Positions 1-11,383 of a stretch of DNA of 64,000 nt are shown here, in pieces; the first letter of the stretch is position 1, and each line of letters begins with the position of its first letter. The stretch spans positions 62,001-126,000 of the forward strand of contig CP137871.1 in NCBI GenBank assembly GCA_034406715.1, written 5' to 3'. Under the pieces are notes generated by a model. That model ran no database searches and was not told where the DNA came from. It saw only the letters and a program-made list of their open reading frames with translations. This DNA comes from Rhodotorula mucilaginosa. Its lineage: Eukaryota > Basidiomycota > Microbotryomycetes > Sporidiobolales > Sporidiobolaceae. Made by a program: the position numbers and the translations under genes.

Positions 1-2801
1 GCCTCGCCTCGAGGTTACACATGCTCACATCGGCATACTCCGACTTGACCTTCCACGAGTCTTTCGACCGGACGGCCTCAAAGTTCTCGAGCGCGACGAT
101 CCGCTCCGTCGACCAGAAGGGGCGCTTCATGCGCTCGACGAGGACGCTCAGGCTGCCGAGTTCGCGGTCGCCGAGGTCGAGCGTCAACGTCTCGGTCAAT
201 TCGGCGGCGAGTCGGTTCGCCTCGGTCGCGTCGGGGAGGGTGGCGCGCAAGTAGTCGGCGGCGTGCATGACAAAGGCGGGCTCGCGAATGTCGAGGCCTT
301 TGGTCGGAGGCAGCTTGATCCGGTCGGGCAGGCGCGCGATCGTCGCCGTCACGGGATGAGACCACAACGGAACTGGGAAGACGCGCCAGATGTACATCTG
401 GCGTTCCTTGCCTTTGGCGTCGACCACGTTTGCCGTCAGGGGAGGGACAAAGGTCCGTCCCGTCTCGGCAGCGACCTGCAGCAGGAGCGACATGTCGCGT
501 CGCAACTCTGTGATGTTGCCCTTCAACTCGACCGCTTTGAGCACGAGCGGAACCTTGGGCATCGCGCGCGGGTTCGTGATGCCGTAACTGACTGAAGGCT
601 GATGGTAACCGAGAGCGCCGGCGATGTAGTCGTTCGTGTACTGCGAGCGCGCCAACTGTCAGTGATGCAACCGGAAATACGCATTTCATCAAAAGACTTA
701 CTGGATCGCCACAGCAGACGCAATGGAAGTACAGCAAGTCTTCGGCGTGCTGCTGGTCGTAGTCAAACTGCTTGCGGCCGAGTTTGCCCGTGCTCGAGCG
801 GAAGTACCGGCGGTCCAGGACGCGCACATCGAGCCCACCATCCCACGAAGACTCGAATTCCGCCTGACCATAGCCGGTACCGCCGCTCTCGTTCGACGAC
901 TCGTCAAAGAGGTTCTCATCGAGAGCGTCGGCATGGCGGGGAGCGGTCATCTCGTAGTTGCGGAACTCGCCACTCGGGTCGAGGAGCAGATTTGTCGACG
1001 CCCAGGTATTGCGATCGCGAGCGAGAGGCAGGCGAGCGATCTCGACCATCTTTTGCAAGAGGGTGATGACTCGAAGCGAAGGGTTGTAGACGGCGATGCC
1101 CTGTTTTGCGGCGAGGGGCTGTCAGGTGGGGATGATCGAGACGAACGCCTACGCCAAACTCACCGAATCGGTCCGACCCGTAGACCAGCTCTCGGGGATC
1201 TGAAGGTCGTAGCTGCCGAGGTCGCCCATGTACGGAACCGGATCCCTGCGAGATGGACAAGGACGACGTTAGCGTGTCGAACGACTTGTGCGAAAACAGC
1301 ATAAATGGGAGCGTACCGGCGCAGATACGTTCCCCTGCGCAAACAGAAGCGAGTCAGCAGCCAAATCGCGGCGAAAGAAAAGAAAAGGAAATCATGGCAC
1401 GCACGAGTCGACCCAGAACACCCGCCGTCCCGTCTCGAGCGTCTCGAGGATCGCACGCAGCTTGGCAATCTCGTCCGCGTTCTGTGCGTTCAATCCCGCC
1501 TTGTCGAGCGGGTCGCGAGGATTCCGACGCGGCACGAACCCGCCGTAGCAGAACAGGCGCGGGTCTTTGCGGCAGTAGTCGACGCAGCCGTTGTCGCGGC
1601 AGAGGGTGACGAGCGCGCGTCGAGCGTTCCATTGACCTGCGTTCTCGAGCGGACGGGTCGAGGTTGCGTTTGCGTCGTCTTCGGCGAGGGGGGCGAGGGC
1701 GGGTGGCGGATGGGGGTTGGAGTCGAGCTCGTGCATGAATGCCCGCAGGTGTTGACCGGCGAGCTCGACCGAGTCGACAGTAGCTGTCGTGAGCCAGAGT
1801 TGACTCCCTCGTAAGGCACCTTCGATGTTCTTGGCCGGGAAGGAGAAATGCGAGCCGAGGCGAGTCTGGAGATAATCGGCCAAACTGAGCATCGACTGTT
1901 CGGCACGATCGGGCGTTCGCGGATGCGTTTTGATTGGATAGGGCACGGTCTCCATCGAGTCAAAGATAAGGCTCTGATCCCGCAAACGAGCGAGCCAGAC
2001 GGATTTGCTCGAATCTCGCTCGAGGTCGTCGAGCGGAGCTCGACCGGGGAAGAGGATCGACTTGAGGAGCAGACATACGCCCAGACTCAAGCCAACGACC
2101 GAGAGTAATCTCAAGAGCCCGCTGTACAGCTTTCGACGCGGTATCGGTATTCCGGCGGTGCGTCCGCCGCGACCCTCGCGCTCTAACCGCTTCGCCTTGG
2201 CTCGTCCGTTGACCTCGATCGCGCGCGCCGCCCCGTATCCGCCGCCGTTCATGAACGTGGTCAGACTCGGAGCGCGCTCCATTCCGGTAGAGGACGGGGT
2301 CGTTTTCGCGGTTCGCGCATAATCGGCATCGTCGAGGAGCAAACTCGTCTGGTGCAAGTTACCGGTGCTGGATCGCCTCCGGAGATGCGTCGTCGCCTCG
2401 GAGCCTCTTCGAGAACCGATCGTGACTGCCGTCTCGAACCGGGTCTCGCTGACTCGGGGCGTGCGCGCGACGAGTTTCGAATCTGCGCGATTCTGACTCG
2501 CACCGGCGATGCGGGCGCTCGACGAGGCGCCATCGTCTTCTTCGATGTCGATCCGAGTCGACATCAGTGCGGTGACCGGTAACGAAGAATCGGACGGAGA
2601 GGACGACGACGACGACGACGCTAATGATGATAGAGGGACGGCCATCTCGGGTGTCGGCGCCTGACGAGGACTCAACAGCTCGTCGAACGAGCTCTGGCGG
2701 TTGCCGGCTGCTGCAAACGGCTGGACCTTGCCATCGACCGAGTACGACTCGGCAAAGACTGCCGACGTGGACCGGCTCTGATTCGAAGAGGGCGAAACCA
2801 T
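1..2801 (-). CDS. Glycosyltransferase-like type II membrane protein (C-terminus cut by window edge)
   Basis: The ATG at 2801 opens a Ser-rich cytosolic N-terminus of about 220 residues. A single hydrophobic segment follows (LRLLSVVGLSLGVCLLL, roughly residues 230-248), then a long lumenal part, which is Golgi-type topology. Exons continue down to the window edge with introns near 1395-1235, 1185-1100 and 710-640. After the first splice the sequence reads FWVDSDPVPYMGDLGSYDL, an acidic DxD-like motif of the kind that binds nucleotide sugar in many glycosyltransferases. Further on are HAEDLLYFHCVCCGDY and ETGRTFVPPLTANV. The overall look is that of nucleotide-diphospho-sugar transferases (GT77-like), but I cannot name donor or acceptor, so function is inference. 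The reading continues open at position 1, so the C-terminus is missing. HDA1 lies upstream in the same orientation. Confidence 0.55.
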
Positions 2802-3315
2802 CCCGTCTATGCAAACGCCTCTCCCGGGTCACCGTAGATGTTCAGCCAGCTGGCGGGTTGCCCTGACGCAGCTGTGCTGTGTCCGTCCTGTGCGATAGCT
2901 GCTCTAGAGACGCCTGGAGCCGAGGAGCAAGTCTAGCTGCGAGAGTGAAGCCTGCGTCGGCAGAGTTCACTCGTGTGTAGAGCGGGAGTGCAGGTCAAAT
3001 CTCATCGCATCCGCCGAACGTCGCAGATCGCCCGGCAGCCAGCCAGCCTGGGTCCAGCCCGTCTCCGAAGCGGGCGATGAACGGTCCAAACTGCCGGAAG
3101 CGGAAAGAGAGAATTTTGTGAGCGTTGACCAGACTCATGCGCTGGTCGAGCCATGCGCTAGACACGCTCAGATTCGGGCGCATAGACGATCTGTACATGC
3201 GGGCGGAAAGGAAGGAACGGAATTCGTGGAGCAAGAATTAGTCTACAACATGGGAATCAGCTCTCCCTCCTACTTCCGCACCCCCTCGCCCCCTCACCCG
3301 ACCGCCCACACCAAG
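2802..3315. other. Intergenic, 514 bp
   Basis: This stretch lies between the start of the glycosyltransferase-like gene and the stop of HDA1, both on the minus strand. It should hold the promoter of the former and the 3' end of the latter. I see no conserved coding signal and no clear TATA element. Confidence 0.5.
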
Positions 3316-6300
3316 CTAAGCATTACCCGTCGACATCCCATTCATGACCACATCTCCACCCTCCGCTGCCGCCGCGCCCGCCGAAGAAGAGGAAGAACCA
3401 TTCTTGTCGCCCGAAGCGGTGGCGGCGAGGGCGGCGGGGGCGTTTCCGCCCTCGCTCGCACCAGAGCTCGATTCCGGCGCCGGACGGCGCAAGAGCGCAT
3501 CTTGCGGGATCTTGGAAGCGATAAACTCTTTGACCTTGGGCATGCTCGCGTGTAGCAGGTGAGTCGGTCGAAATTCGTCCTCGGCGGCTGCGCGCGTGCG
3601 CACAACGAAGGGTGAGCAAGACTGCTACCAAGTTGGAAGGCGAAGCACAAGAGCACGTACTAGCTCGGTAGACGTTGCCATACTTCTTTTGATGCTTGCC
3701 AGCTCTCCGCGCGTCGTCGTGCAGCGGATGCGTAGACGGGAGGAGGACAAGCGACGACTGCGGGATGATATGGATCAGTCTCGCATGCGACCAAGATCCT
3801 CAGCGCGCAAGAGCGCATTGCGCTGACGCACCTGTTTGTACCACGGCCGGTTGCCCGACGCCGCGTCAAGCTCCGCGGGCGGTTCGTGCCCGTAAATCGA
3901 AACCGCCGCCCGGACGCGCTGGCTGACATTCGCTGGAGAGCCGGGTAGAGCCGGTGTGAGCAGAGCATATCGCGTGAGTGCAAAAATGAAGAGGAAAGCG
4001 GAAGCTCACATCGGTTCCGGACAATGTCCATCAAGGCATGGCAGCCTGCGCCGGATCCGAACAAAATGACATGCTGTGCCGAACACAGGCTGTCGGAGTT
4101 CGTCGTGTATACCGTTAGTAAGCCGGAGGGGGTACAACAAGGAATAAAAGCCTCACCTGACAATGTTGTCCCAGATGTACATCGCCAACCGCTTTTCAAG
4201 CGTCCGGTCTTGTTTCGGGTCGAGCTGAGACAGTTTCGAACGTTAACGGGTCAGGAAATACGCGTCTTGATTCGCTCTTCTGGCCATCGAGGCAGTGTGC
4301 GCAAGACTCACACCACCCTTGACGGTCGAGATGTGCGAGAGCAAGTTGACGTCGATCACGCCAAATGCGTGGTCTTCCATCGCCCAATCGAGCACTTCGC
4401 AACTCACGTCGAGCTGGGCGCAACAATTTGTCTGCATTAGCCTACGCATTGAACTATAGCGATTTCGAGAGAGACTGACCAGCTGAGTCCGCTCGAGGTC
4501 GGTATCGAGCGTCGCGGCGGTGTAAGCAGCCTTCATCGAGCCGAGGTCGTGCATAAAGACCAGAAGGACTTCGGCGTCGTAGACGTTCTCGCTGTGCGTA
4601 GAACGGCGACGGTAAGCATTCCTCGAAGCGCACTGGGGAGTGTACAGGTTCAGAAATGACGACCGCGACAACGCACGAGACGAGCAACTGGTCATGGAAC
4701 GCCTCTTCGAGTTGGGCCACGCTCAGCTCGACGTTGAAGAGTCCATACTCGTGGAAGAGGTGGTACACGCGGTGCGCCTTGAGGATGTCTGTATTGGGAA
4801 CAGCCCCGCTTCGTCAGCGGAAGTTGGTGAGGGCGCGGCAATGTCAAGCGGGAACTCACCGGACAGGGATTCGATCTTCCCAGCCTTGGAGAGCTCTGTG
4901 CGTCGAAGACCGACAAAATGATCAGCGTGTCGTCGTCAGTGACCGATGGCTTGACGGAATGTGCTGATCGAAAGGGCGAGCAAGCCGACGCACCCGCTTC
5001 GGACTCGACGGCATAACCCATCGACTTCCAGTACTGCGCCTGGAAGCGCTTGACATCCGCGACCGTATTCGTCGCCGCGAGGCTCGCACTCCCAAGGCTC
5101 GGCATCGCGGGCAGTTCGTCGCCGACGATGACTTTGACGCACGCGTACGCCGACTCGGCGATCGAGTTGACGTTGTAGCCTCCTTCGAGCGCGAGGAGGA
5201 GCTTGCCACCGGCGAGGGCCGAGAGCATGTGGGTCATGTGGGCGTAGCCGTCCGGCGAGACGAGCATCTTGCCGAGTTCGTCGCCCTTGGCGGCGTCGTA
5301 ACCGGCCGAGACTGTGCGGGATACAGCGCCGAGGACAACCGGGCTCATCAGTGATGCTCTAGAGTGCAGACTGGCCGAAAGTCCGGGTCAAAGTGGCTCG
5401 GTCGAACACGCACCGATGACCAAGTCGGGAGCAAACTCGTACGCAATCGGCATCACGATCTGCTGGAACGCGTACAAGTAATCCGCGTCGCCCATGCCTT
5501 CGTTCAGGAACGGAATGTTGACCGAGCTGCGCGCCGTTTCTCATCCACCGCCATCAGTCCTGCATTCCTTCCACACGAAATAATCGAGCCGAAGAGAGAG
5601 TAAAAGCGAGCACGCACAATCCGCGACCGGTCCCCGACCCAGCCGAATCGAGCGCTCCGTAATCGCCACCGGGGTAGAAGCCGTTGCCGTGCCGGTGGAG
5701 CGAGATGTACAGAATGTCTTTGTCGTCTTCGAATGCGCGCTGCGTGCCATTACCTGGGAAGGAGCGAGATCCGGAGAGGATGCCCAAAGATTGGAGTCAG
5801 TGTCTCTCCGTCCAGCACTGAAAGTTGCGTAGGAAGCGCTCGACGTCTCAGACCGGCGTTCCACGTCACACCGTAGGAGTCCAACCTTGGCGAAGAGACA
5901 CTGACCGTGATGCACGTCCCAGTCGAGGATCAAGATCCGTTCCATCTTGATCTCCTTCCCGTTGACGTCGCGCTGGAGCGGCTGACCCGGCCGCTGACCA
6001 TAGACGGTCCGAAGCCACTTGGCGGCGACGGCGGCATTGTTGAAGAAGCAGAAGCCCATCGCTTCTTCCGGTTCGGCATGGTGTCCCGGCGGACTGACGT
6101 CGAAGCAACTCGTCAGCAAGATTTCGCTCGCTTTTCGAGAGAAGCCCCAAAAAAAGTCACGAGGGGTGATATGACTTACCGAACGATCGCGAACCCGTTC
6201 CGAATCTGGCCCTCGGCGACGGCTCTCGCCATCTCGATCACACCACCGCACGACAAGCGCGCGCAGAACGCCGAATCCGGATTGACGTACAGCGACAAAC

Positions 6301-7424
6301 GCTCAAAGAACTCTTTGCACGTCTCGAGGTATTCGATCGTTTGGACTGCGTTGGTGGCGAGCGCCGGCCGAATGGACAGCGTCAGCCTGGTGTGCTGGAT
6401 CCGAGGAAAAGCAAGGCGAAGAGAGGAGACACGCACAGCCCGTCGCGCGGACGCGTTCCCAGTGCCCTTCGGAATGCACGAGCATGACTTCTTCTTTGAG
6501 CGCTTCTCGCACCTGGACGCGAACCATCCTCGCCGTCAACCCGCCATCTGTGCGCCATCGATGTTTTGGAACGGCATCAGCTGCTGCAATCCGGCGGGCA
6601 AGTCGGGAGCATCTGATTCTGTGTTGTTCGAGACGCACTGAGGAGTTTGTTGAAGATGCCACTGATGCGGGCAGGTTGCTCGGGATGAGGGTCGTTGGGC
6701 TCGACGGTGCGAGGCAGAGGGGCATGCAGGGTCATCCGGGCAGAGTAGCAGAAGCCTAAGTTTTGCCGTCAGATCACATCAGCAAACCTCGTGAGGCTGC
6801 GAATCTGAAGAGGAGGAACGCACCCGAGGGCAACCTGCCCAAACCCATCTTTTTCAGGTCCTCGACGCTGAGCGTCTTGACCTCATCCTCGTGCACGACT
6901 CCGGGCGTCCTGCCCAAATCCGAGTTGCCGTTCGTCAAGCTCGCCTTGAGTTCCTGGTCGTTGACGAACCTCCTCTGCGGCGCCGACGTGCTCAGCCCTT
7001 TCCCGAGTTGGACCGTCGGCGGTTCGTACGGAGTCGGGCGAGTGTACGGCTGCGCGTTCGGGAGGACAGCGGCACGGGAAGGGACGGACGCAAAACCCGT
7101 CAAGGGCAGGCCATTCGGATCTTGTTCCGGGAACGGGTGGAACTGAGGTTGACCGGGGTGAAGAGGTGCGCCGGCAGCAGCAGAGGAAGACAAGTCTTGA
7201 GTCGATGGAGTCGGGGCGATGTGAGCCGCCGCGAGTTGATCGGTCGTCGAAGCGAGTCCCGGCGTCGACTCCTTGGTCGCCTGGTCGGTCACTACAGCGA
7301 CGGGAGGAGGCAGACCAGGAGCCGAAGTGGTGCTGGTCGAGGCAGCGGGCGCAGCGGGTTGCGACTGGTCCGACTGCGTGCCAGCGATCGCTTGCGTATA
7401 GATCGGCTGCGACGCGCCGTCCAT
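3316..7424 (-). CDS. HDA1: Class II histone deacetylase (Hda1 family) with C-terminal Arb2 domain
   Basis: This multi-exon gene has its ATG at 7424. The N-terminus is about 190 residues, Pro/Ser/Ala-rich and low complexity. The deacetylase domain begins near 6725 with [20 protein letters not shown]. It carries [20 protein letters not shown] (about 6110-6040), [10 protein letters not shown] with the zinc-binding Asp and His (about 5930), [20 protein letters not shown] (about 5750), [16 protein letters not shown] (about 5300) and [12 protein letters not shown] (about 5180). These are the active-site elements of Zn-dependent deacetylases. A second domain follows from about 4790 ([20 protein letters not shown], then [17 protein letters not shown]) and matches the Arb2 domain that follows the catalytic domain in fungal Hda1. 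The last exon (3603-3316) is Ala/Ser-rich. The expected role is deacetylation of histone H3 and H2B in the Hda1 complex and gene repression. All catalytic motifs are present and I see no break. Confidence 0.92.
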
Positions 7425-8096
7425 CCTCACGCGGCGAGCCTGTACAGTCGAGTGCGAGTGGAAGAGAACAAGAACAAACTCCAGCTGCAATTGAGAGTTG
7501 CAGAGATGATTTCTCCGTCCGCGAGCGGTCTTTCTTGGGCTTGTATGAACCCGATGCAGGCTATCAGTGAGCTTTGGGGTCACCGCGCACACTCTACGCT
7601 CGTGCTCGTGTTTCGCGCTCACAAAGTCGCGTTCGCTGGAGAAAAAACCCGCGACTCGCGGCAGAAAAAGTGCCAGAGGGACAGTTGAGGTTGGGACTAT
7701 GCAAATGGCAGAGTATCATGCAGATACATTTTGACAAGACAGCGAGTACGAGAGTAGCGATTTCCAGTAACTCCGCCTGCCTCCGCGGACACCGCGCCTC
7801 CTCGCTCTTCCTCGCGGCGGTCGACAAAAGCTTGCTTTGCCTGTTTTTACTGCATGCTGTCTAGCCAGCTACGAGTCGATTCTGCCGTGGGTGCTTGTTT
7901 GTCCGAGTTCGCCGCTCGTACGCTTGCACTGCCACACTACGCACGCGCTCCCGCGGCTTGTCCGACCGTCTCTTGTGTGACCCGCGCCTTCCTTTTCCTT
8001 TCCTCCCTTCTTTCTCCTTGCACACGCACGCAAAAGTCTGCAGACTTGTAACCTGCACTGGGTCTGCGCCACCACCAACACTTGCGCCCCAGCCGG
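7425..8096. promoter_or_regulatory. Divergent intergenic region between HDA1 and copy A
   Basis: This 672-bp stretch separates two divergent starts. From about 7930 onward it is similar, with gaps and many substitutions, to the sequence upstream of copy B (16413-16545 on the other strand). The duplicated unit therefore includes some 5' flank. No coding signal was recognised. Confidence 0.45.
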
Positions 8097-10110
8097 ATGT
8101 CGGACACTCGGGAGCGAACACGAAGACCCCACGGGCGGGCCGTTTTCACGCGAGCTGCGAAGGATCTGCGCCTCCGCATTCTGTCTCTTCTCAACGAGAT
8201 CGACAAGCCATCGGACCAGGTCGCACTTCACAGTCAACTGCTGGTCCGCCTTTGGGTCAGACCCTTTGAAGATTTTGCGGCTCGGTGCGACAAACGCGTT
8301 TGGGAACGGGCACGCCGCGGTCACCTGCCTGTTGCCCTTCACAAGCTGAGCGAACGTATCGCCGACGCCCTACGTCACAACTCGCGTTCCACATCCCATC
8401 AACAGTTGCGAGCGGCCGCAAAGATTTTGGTGAGTTTGACCACATCTCGAGATTCGAGCCCAGCTTTTATCTTGCCAGGGTCTGTTCATGGCATATGGCT
8501 GACTGGGCCACATAATGAAACAGCGAGATAACTACTCCTTTGAACAATGCGCCCACACTTTCGTATGTCTCTTGTAAGGGCTCACTTCAGTGGGTGTCCC
8601 CTGATTGATTTACCCTGCGCTCCTGCCTACAGAAATGGGAAATCTCAGAAGCGGAATGGGCAGACGCGGCAGGGTCACAAAGGTTCATTGAGGACACCAT
8701 CACTCTGGACGATCTGACAAAGGTCAGGGTCCCCGCAAGCAGAACCGATTTGCCCGACTACCACATCCTCGAGTACAAGACCTGGTCAAACAGATTATGG
8801 GGACTCATCGGTGTAAGTGTAGTTGGGGCAGAATACATAAGAGGGCAGGAAGGATGGAGAACCATCAGGGCCAGACTTGAAGCAGAGGACCCGGAACTAC
8901 CGGATCAGCTGCAGGCTTGGCTGGAAAAGCTCAGGAAGCAGCTCTCAAAGGAGTGGTACAAAGAGCTGAAGCACACAGAGGCCATCATGTGGGATCAGTG
9001 GCTCAAAGATCTTCAAGACCGTTGTTGGCGCAAGTGCTGAAGCCTGTAGGGTTCCCGCCGCGGCTAAAGAGAAGTGTAAACGTCGGTGCTATGCAAGGAC
9101 AAGCGATATCATATCTACCTAGAGAGAAGTGTAAACGTCGGTGAGGAGAAGGAAAGAAAGAGGGATACATGATGAAACTGAACATGGCCCTCGGACCTCC
9201 GGACTCGCCGGAACAAAACTTCCTCCAAAAATCCTCCCGACCACCACTCTCCGTACTTCCCAACAACCGTGTCCAAGCTGTCTCCAAGAGATGCGGTTTT
9301 GTTACAGCCGGGGAACTCATTGTAAGTCGGTACTTTGTCTTGAGCTTCCAACAAGATTCAGCTTCCTGATCAATGTCTGTGCTGCAGCTCGCTCAAGATT
9401 ACAAGACTATCAAAGATCAAGTTGTATGTTCCGAAGCCTGCCCCCTTGGTTTCAACTTTACAATGGGCTGTTGACTGACTGCTGGCTTCTTGGCTCTAGG
9501 ACCGCTACAAACCCAGTCAGACTGCTGTATGTTTTTCCTTTGTCCAGTGATGCTGTTGCTTTGACAAGAGCCCAAGACCAATATGCATTTGCAGGCTGCC
9601 GGCTAGTTGCCCAGTCATCAGGAACAAGTGCCCTCTTCCAACGGCAATTTGCCCTCAAGAACAGACTCTGGCCTCTGGCTTGAAGGGTACCGTGATGAGA
9701 CCCTCCAATCCAAATCAGGATCCGAAGCAGCAGTTCTGATTAACAGAACTGGCGAGTCCTCTCGGCCCAAGCAGCCCAAGCAGCGCAAGCGCAAGCGCAA
9801 GCCATCTCCCCAGTCACCCCACAGTACTCCTGGTCATCAACTGAAGAGATCAGTGCCCAATGCGCCCGCTCTCTCTTTGCCTCCAAGCGCGGCTCACCAT
9901 CCTCTTCTTCCAGTGAGGTTCTTCTTTCAAGAGATGTTCAGTCTTGCTGTCTCTGCCGGTTTGCGCTCATCTTCCCGTTCGCAGGTCCCTCCTTCGGAGC
10001 CTCCAGCGCTGCATGACCCGAACATGTTTCGGTCTGGCAATCCCCCGCCGCCTGAAGTTGGGCCAGCTCAAACAGCTCCACAGCTGTATTACCACCAGCC
10101 TCCTTGGGTA
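7930..10110 (+). repeat. Left arm of an inverted duplication (A arm)
   Basis: This is the part of copy A that aligns with copy B. Identity is not even. Block 8132-8405 differs from B at only about two positions. The block around 8406-8726 (mostly intron) is clearly diverged with gaps. From about 8727 to 10110 similarity is again very high apart from the MITE. After about 10110 the two sequences are unrelated until the C-terminal motif. The partner is 14655-16545 on the opposite strand. Confidence 0.8.
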
Positions 10111-11219
10111 TGTTCTTCCTAAAGCCACTCAAGTTTGACACCCCACAGGAGAGCTCATACTAATCCCACACGCAGGCTTTCAGCCCAGTGGCCCAACCAG
10201 CCTTAGCCGCAACTCCTTACCATGTTTTTTCCGATCAAGACCCTTACAGGAGTGGTCAAACACAGCCTGATGATTTTGACCCCCTACTGGTTTGTTTTCC
10301 CTGAAGTTGCACCCGCTTGACTTTTTGCAAGTGGTCTTGACGCTGGTCCTCTCCTCCACAGAGTCCTGCCACAGATCAACATGTCTTTGACCCACGTCTC
10401 TTGAATCCAAGTTATGTCAACAACATGCCGTTGTTGCACCAAGACCACGTGCCTGTGCATGCCCCTTGGCAGCAGGCTCTCCAGAACCCTCCCAATGTAG
10501 GTTGCTTCGAGGATACAACTCGGAGTAGGTAAACTTTCATAAATGACCAAAACTTTCTTGCCCTCTCCAGGTCTTTGCCCCGGGAGCCCAGCACAGCTCT
10601 ACTACAAGTCCTCTCCACCAATATCCACGGGCTCAGCATGGTCAAGTCACCATTGGGACACAGCATCTGTTCCCTGGGGGTGAAAATCAACTGCCTCAAG
10701 CTTTTTTCGCTGTCCCAAACCCTGCAGCAGCAGGAGACTCGCTGCACCCGAGCTTGCAGTCTGCGGTTCATCCTTACTGGACGCCATCAGACGATCCCAG
10801 CAATCAAAGTGCATATTACCTGCCAGAAGAGGAACAGCAGCAGCAACACCAGTTGAGCGGACCCTACTTCCATGCCCTGGGCCACCACCCTCGGATTGCC
10901 AGGAGGATTGCGCACAAAGTGTACGGTATTGATCCGAACCTGTGGTCTCAAAGGGCTCGTTTGTAGAGGTGTTCATGAGACTTGGAGTGGATTTGGTTTT
11001 CAGTCCGCGCCATCCCATTTTCAAGTGTCAGCTATACTGTGTAACTAGCGTGGCAAGCAGGGCGTGCGAGAATGCCCAAAGTTCAGCCGGCCTGAGAAGG
11101 CTAAGCTGCGAGAGACCCATGTTAAGCGCCCGTCTCGCACTGTCCGCAAAAGGGTCCAGAGCATGCTCGGTCAAGGACGGCCTGTACGGCATTACACTCC
11201 TTACTATCGGTACATCTAG
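8097..11219 (+). pseudogene. Copy A of an unknown paralog family (interrupted)
   Basis: I do not recognise this gene. The ATG at 8097 opens a helical, Arg/Leu-rich first exon (RLRILSLLNEIDKPSDQVAL). After a 180-bp intron comes a second helical region (LPDYHILEYKTW, LQAWLEKLRKQLSKEWYKEL). A Pro/Ser/Gln-rich middle follows, with the tract KQPKQRKRKRKPSPQSP, and then a C-terminal motif, FHALGHHPRIARRIAHKVYG. If the intron 10963-11086 is removed, the frame continues into a strongly basic tail (KRPSRTVRKRVQSMLG) and stops at 11219. The basic stretches suggest a nuclear protein, which is inference only. Copy A is interrupted by a 245-bp insertion (9022-9266) that shifts the frame. It also has an in-frame TAG near 9605 where copy B has CAG. 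It is therefore probably not functional. Confidence 0.5.
9022..9266. mobile_element. MITE-like insertion in copy A
   Basis: Copy B lacks these bases at the equivalent site (near 15490), which defines the insertion. The ends are inverted: TTGTTGGC at the left and CCCAACAA at the right. The sequence CCG flanks both sides (9019-9021 and 9267-9269), which fits a 3-bp target duplication. There is no coding capacity. Inside, GAGAAGTGTAAACGTCGGTG occurs twice, at about 9069-9088 and 9124-9143. Size, inverted ends and target duplication fit a non-autonomous DNA transposon. The superfamily is unclear. Confidence 0.6.
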
Positions 11220-11383
11220 ATTACTGAGTAAGACCTGCAGTGGAAGGGCCGTTGAGCGCGGAAACCGCGGAGAAAGCAATTTGCTTCCGCGTCAGGAATC
11301 CGCCGTGATCGTCTGACGAGCGGCTACATCACTCCGCACAGCTATAGTACGCTGTCCAGCGTCCGAGAGCCGCATTGAATACA

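Noticed and set aside
78-723. Arg/Ser-rich open frames over the first gene's last exons
   Set aside because: They are read-through of an intron into another frame. The spliced frame gives the glycosyltransferase-like sequence.
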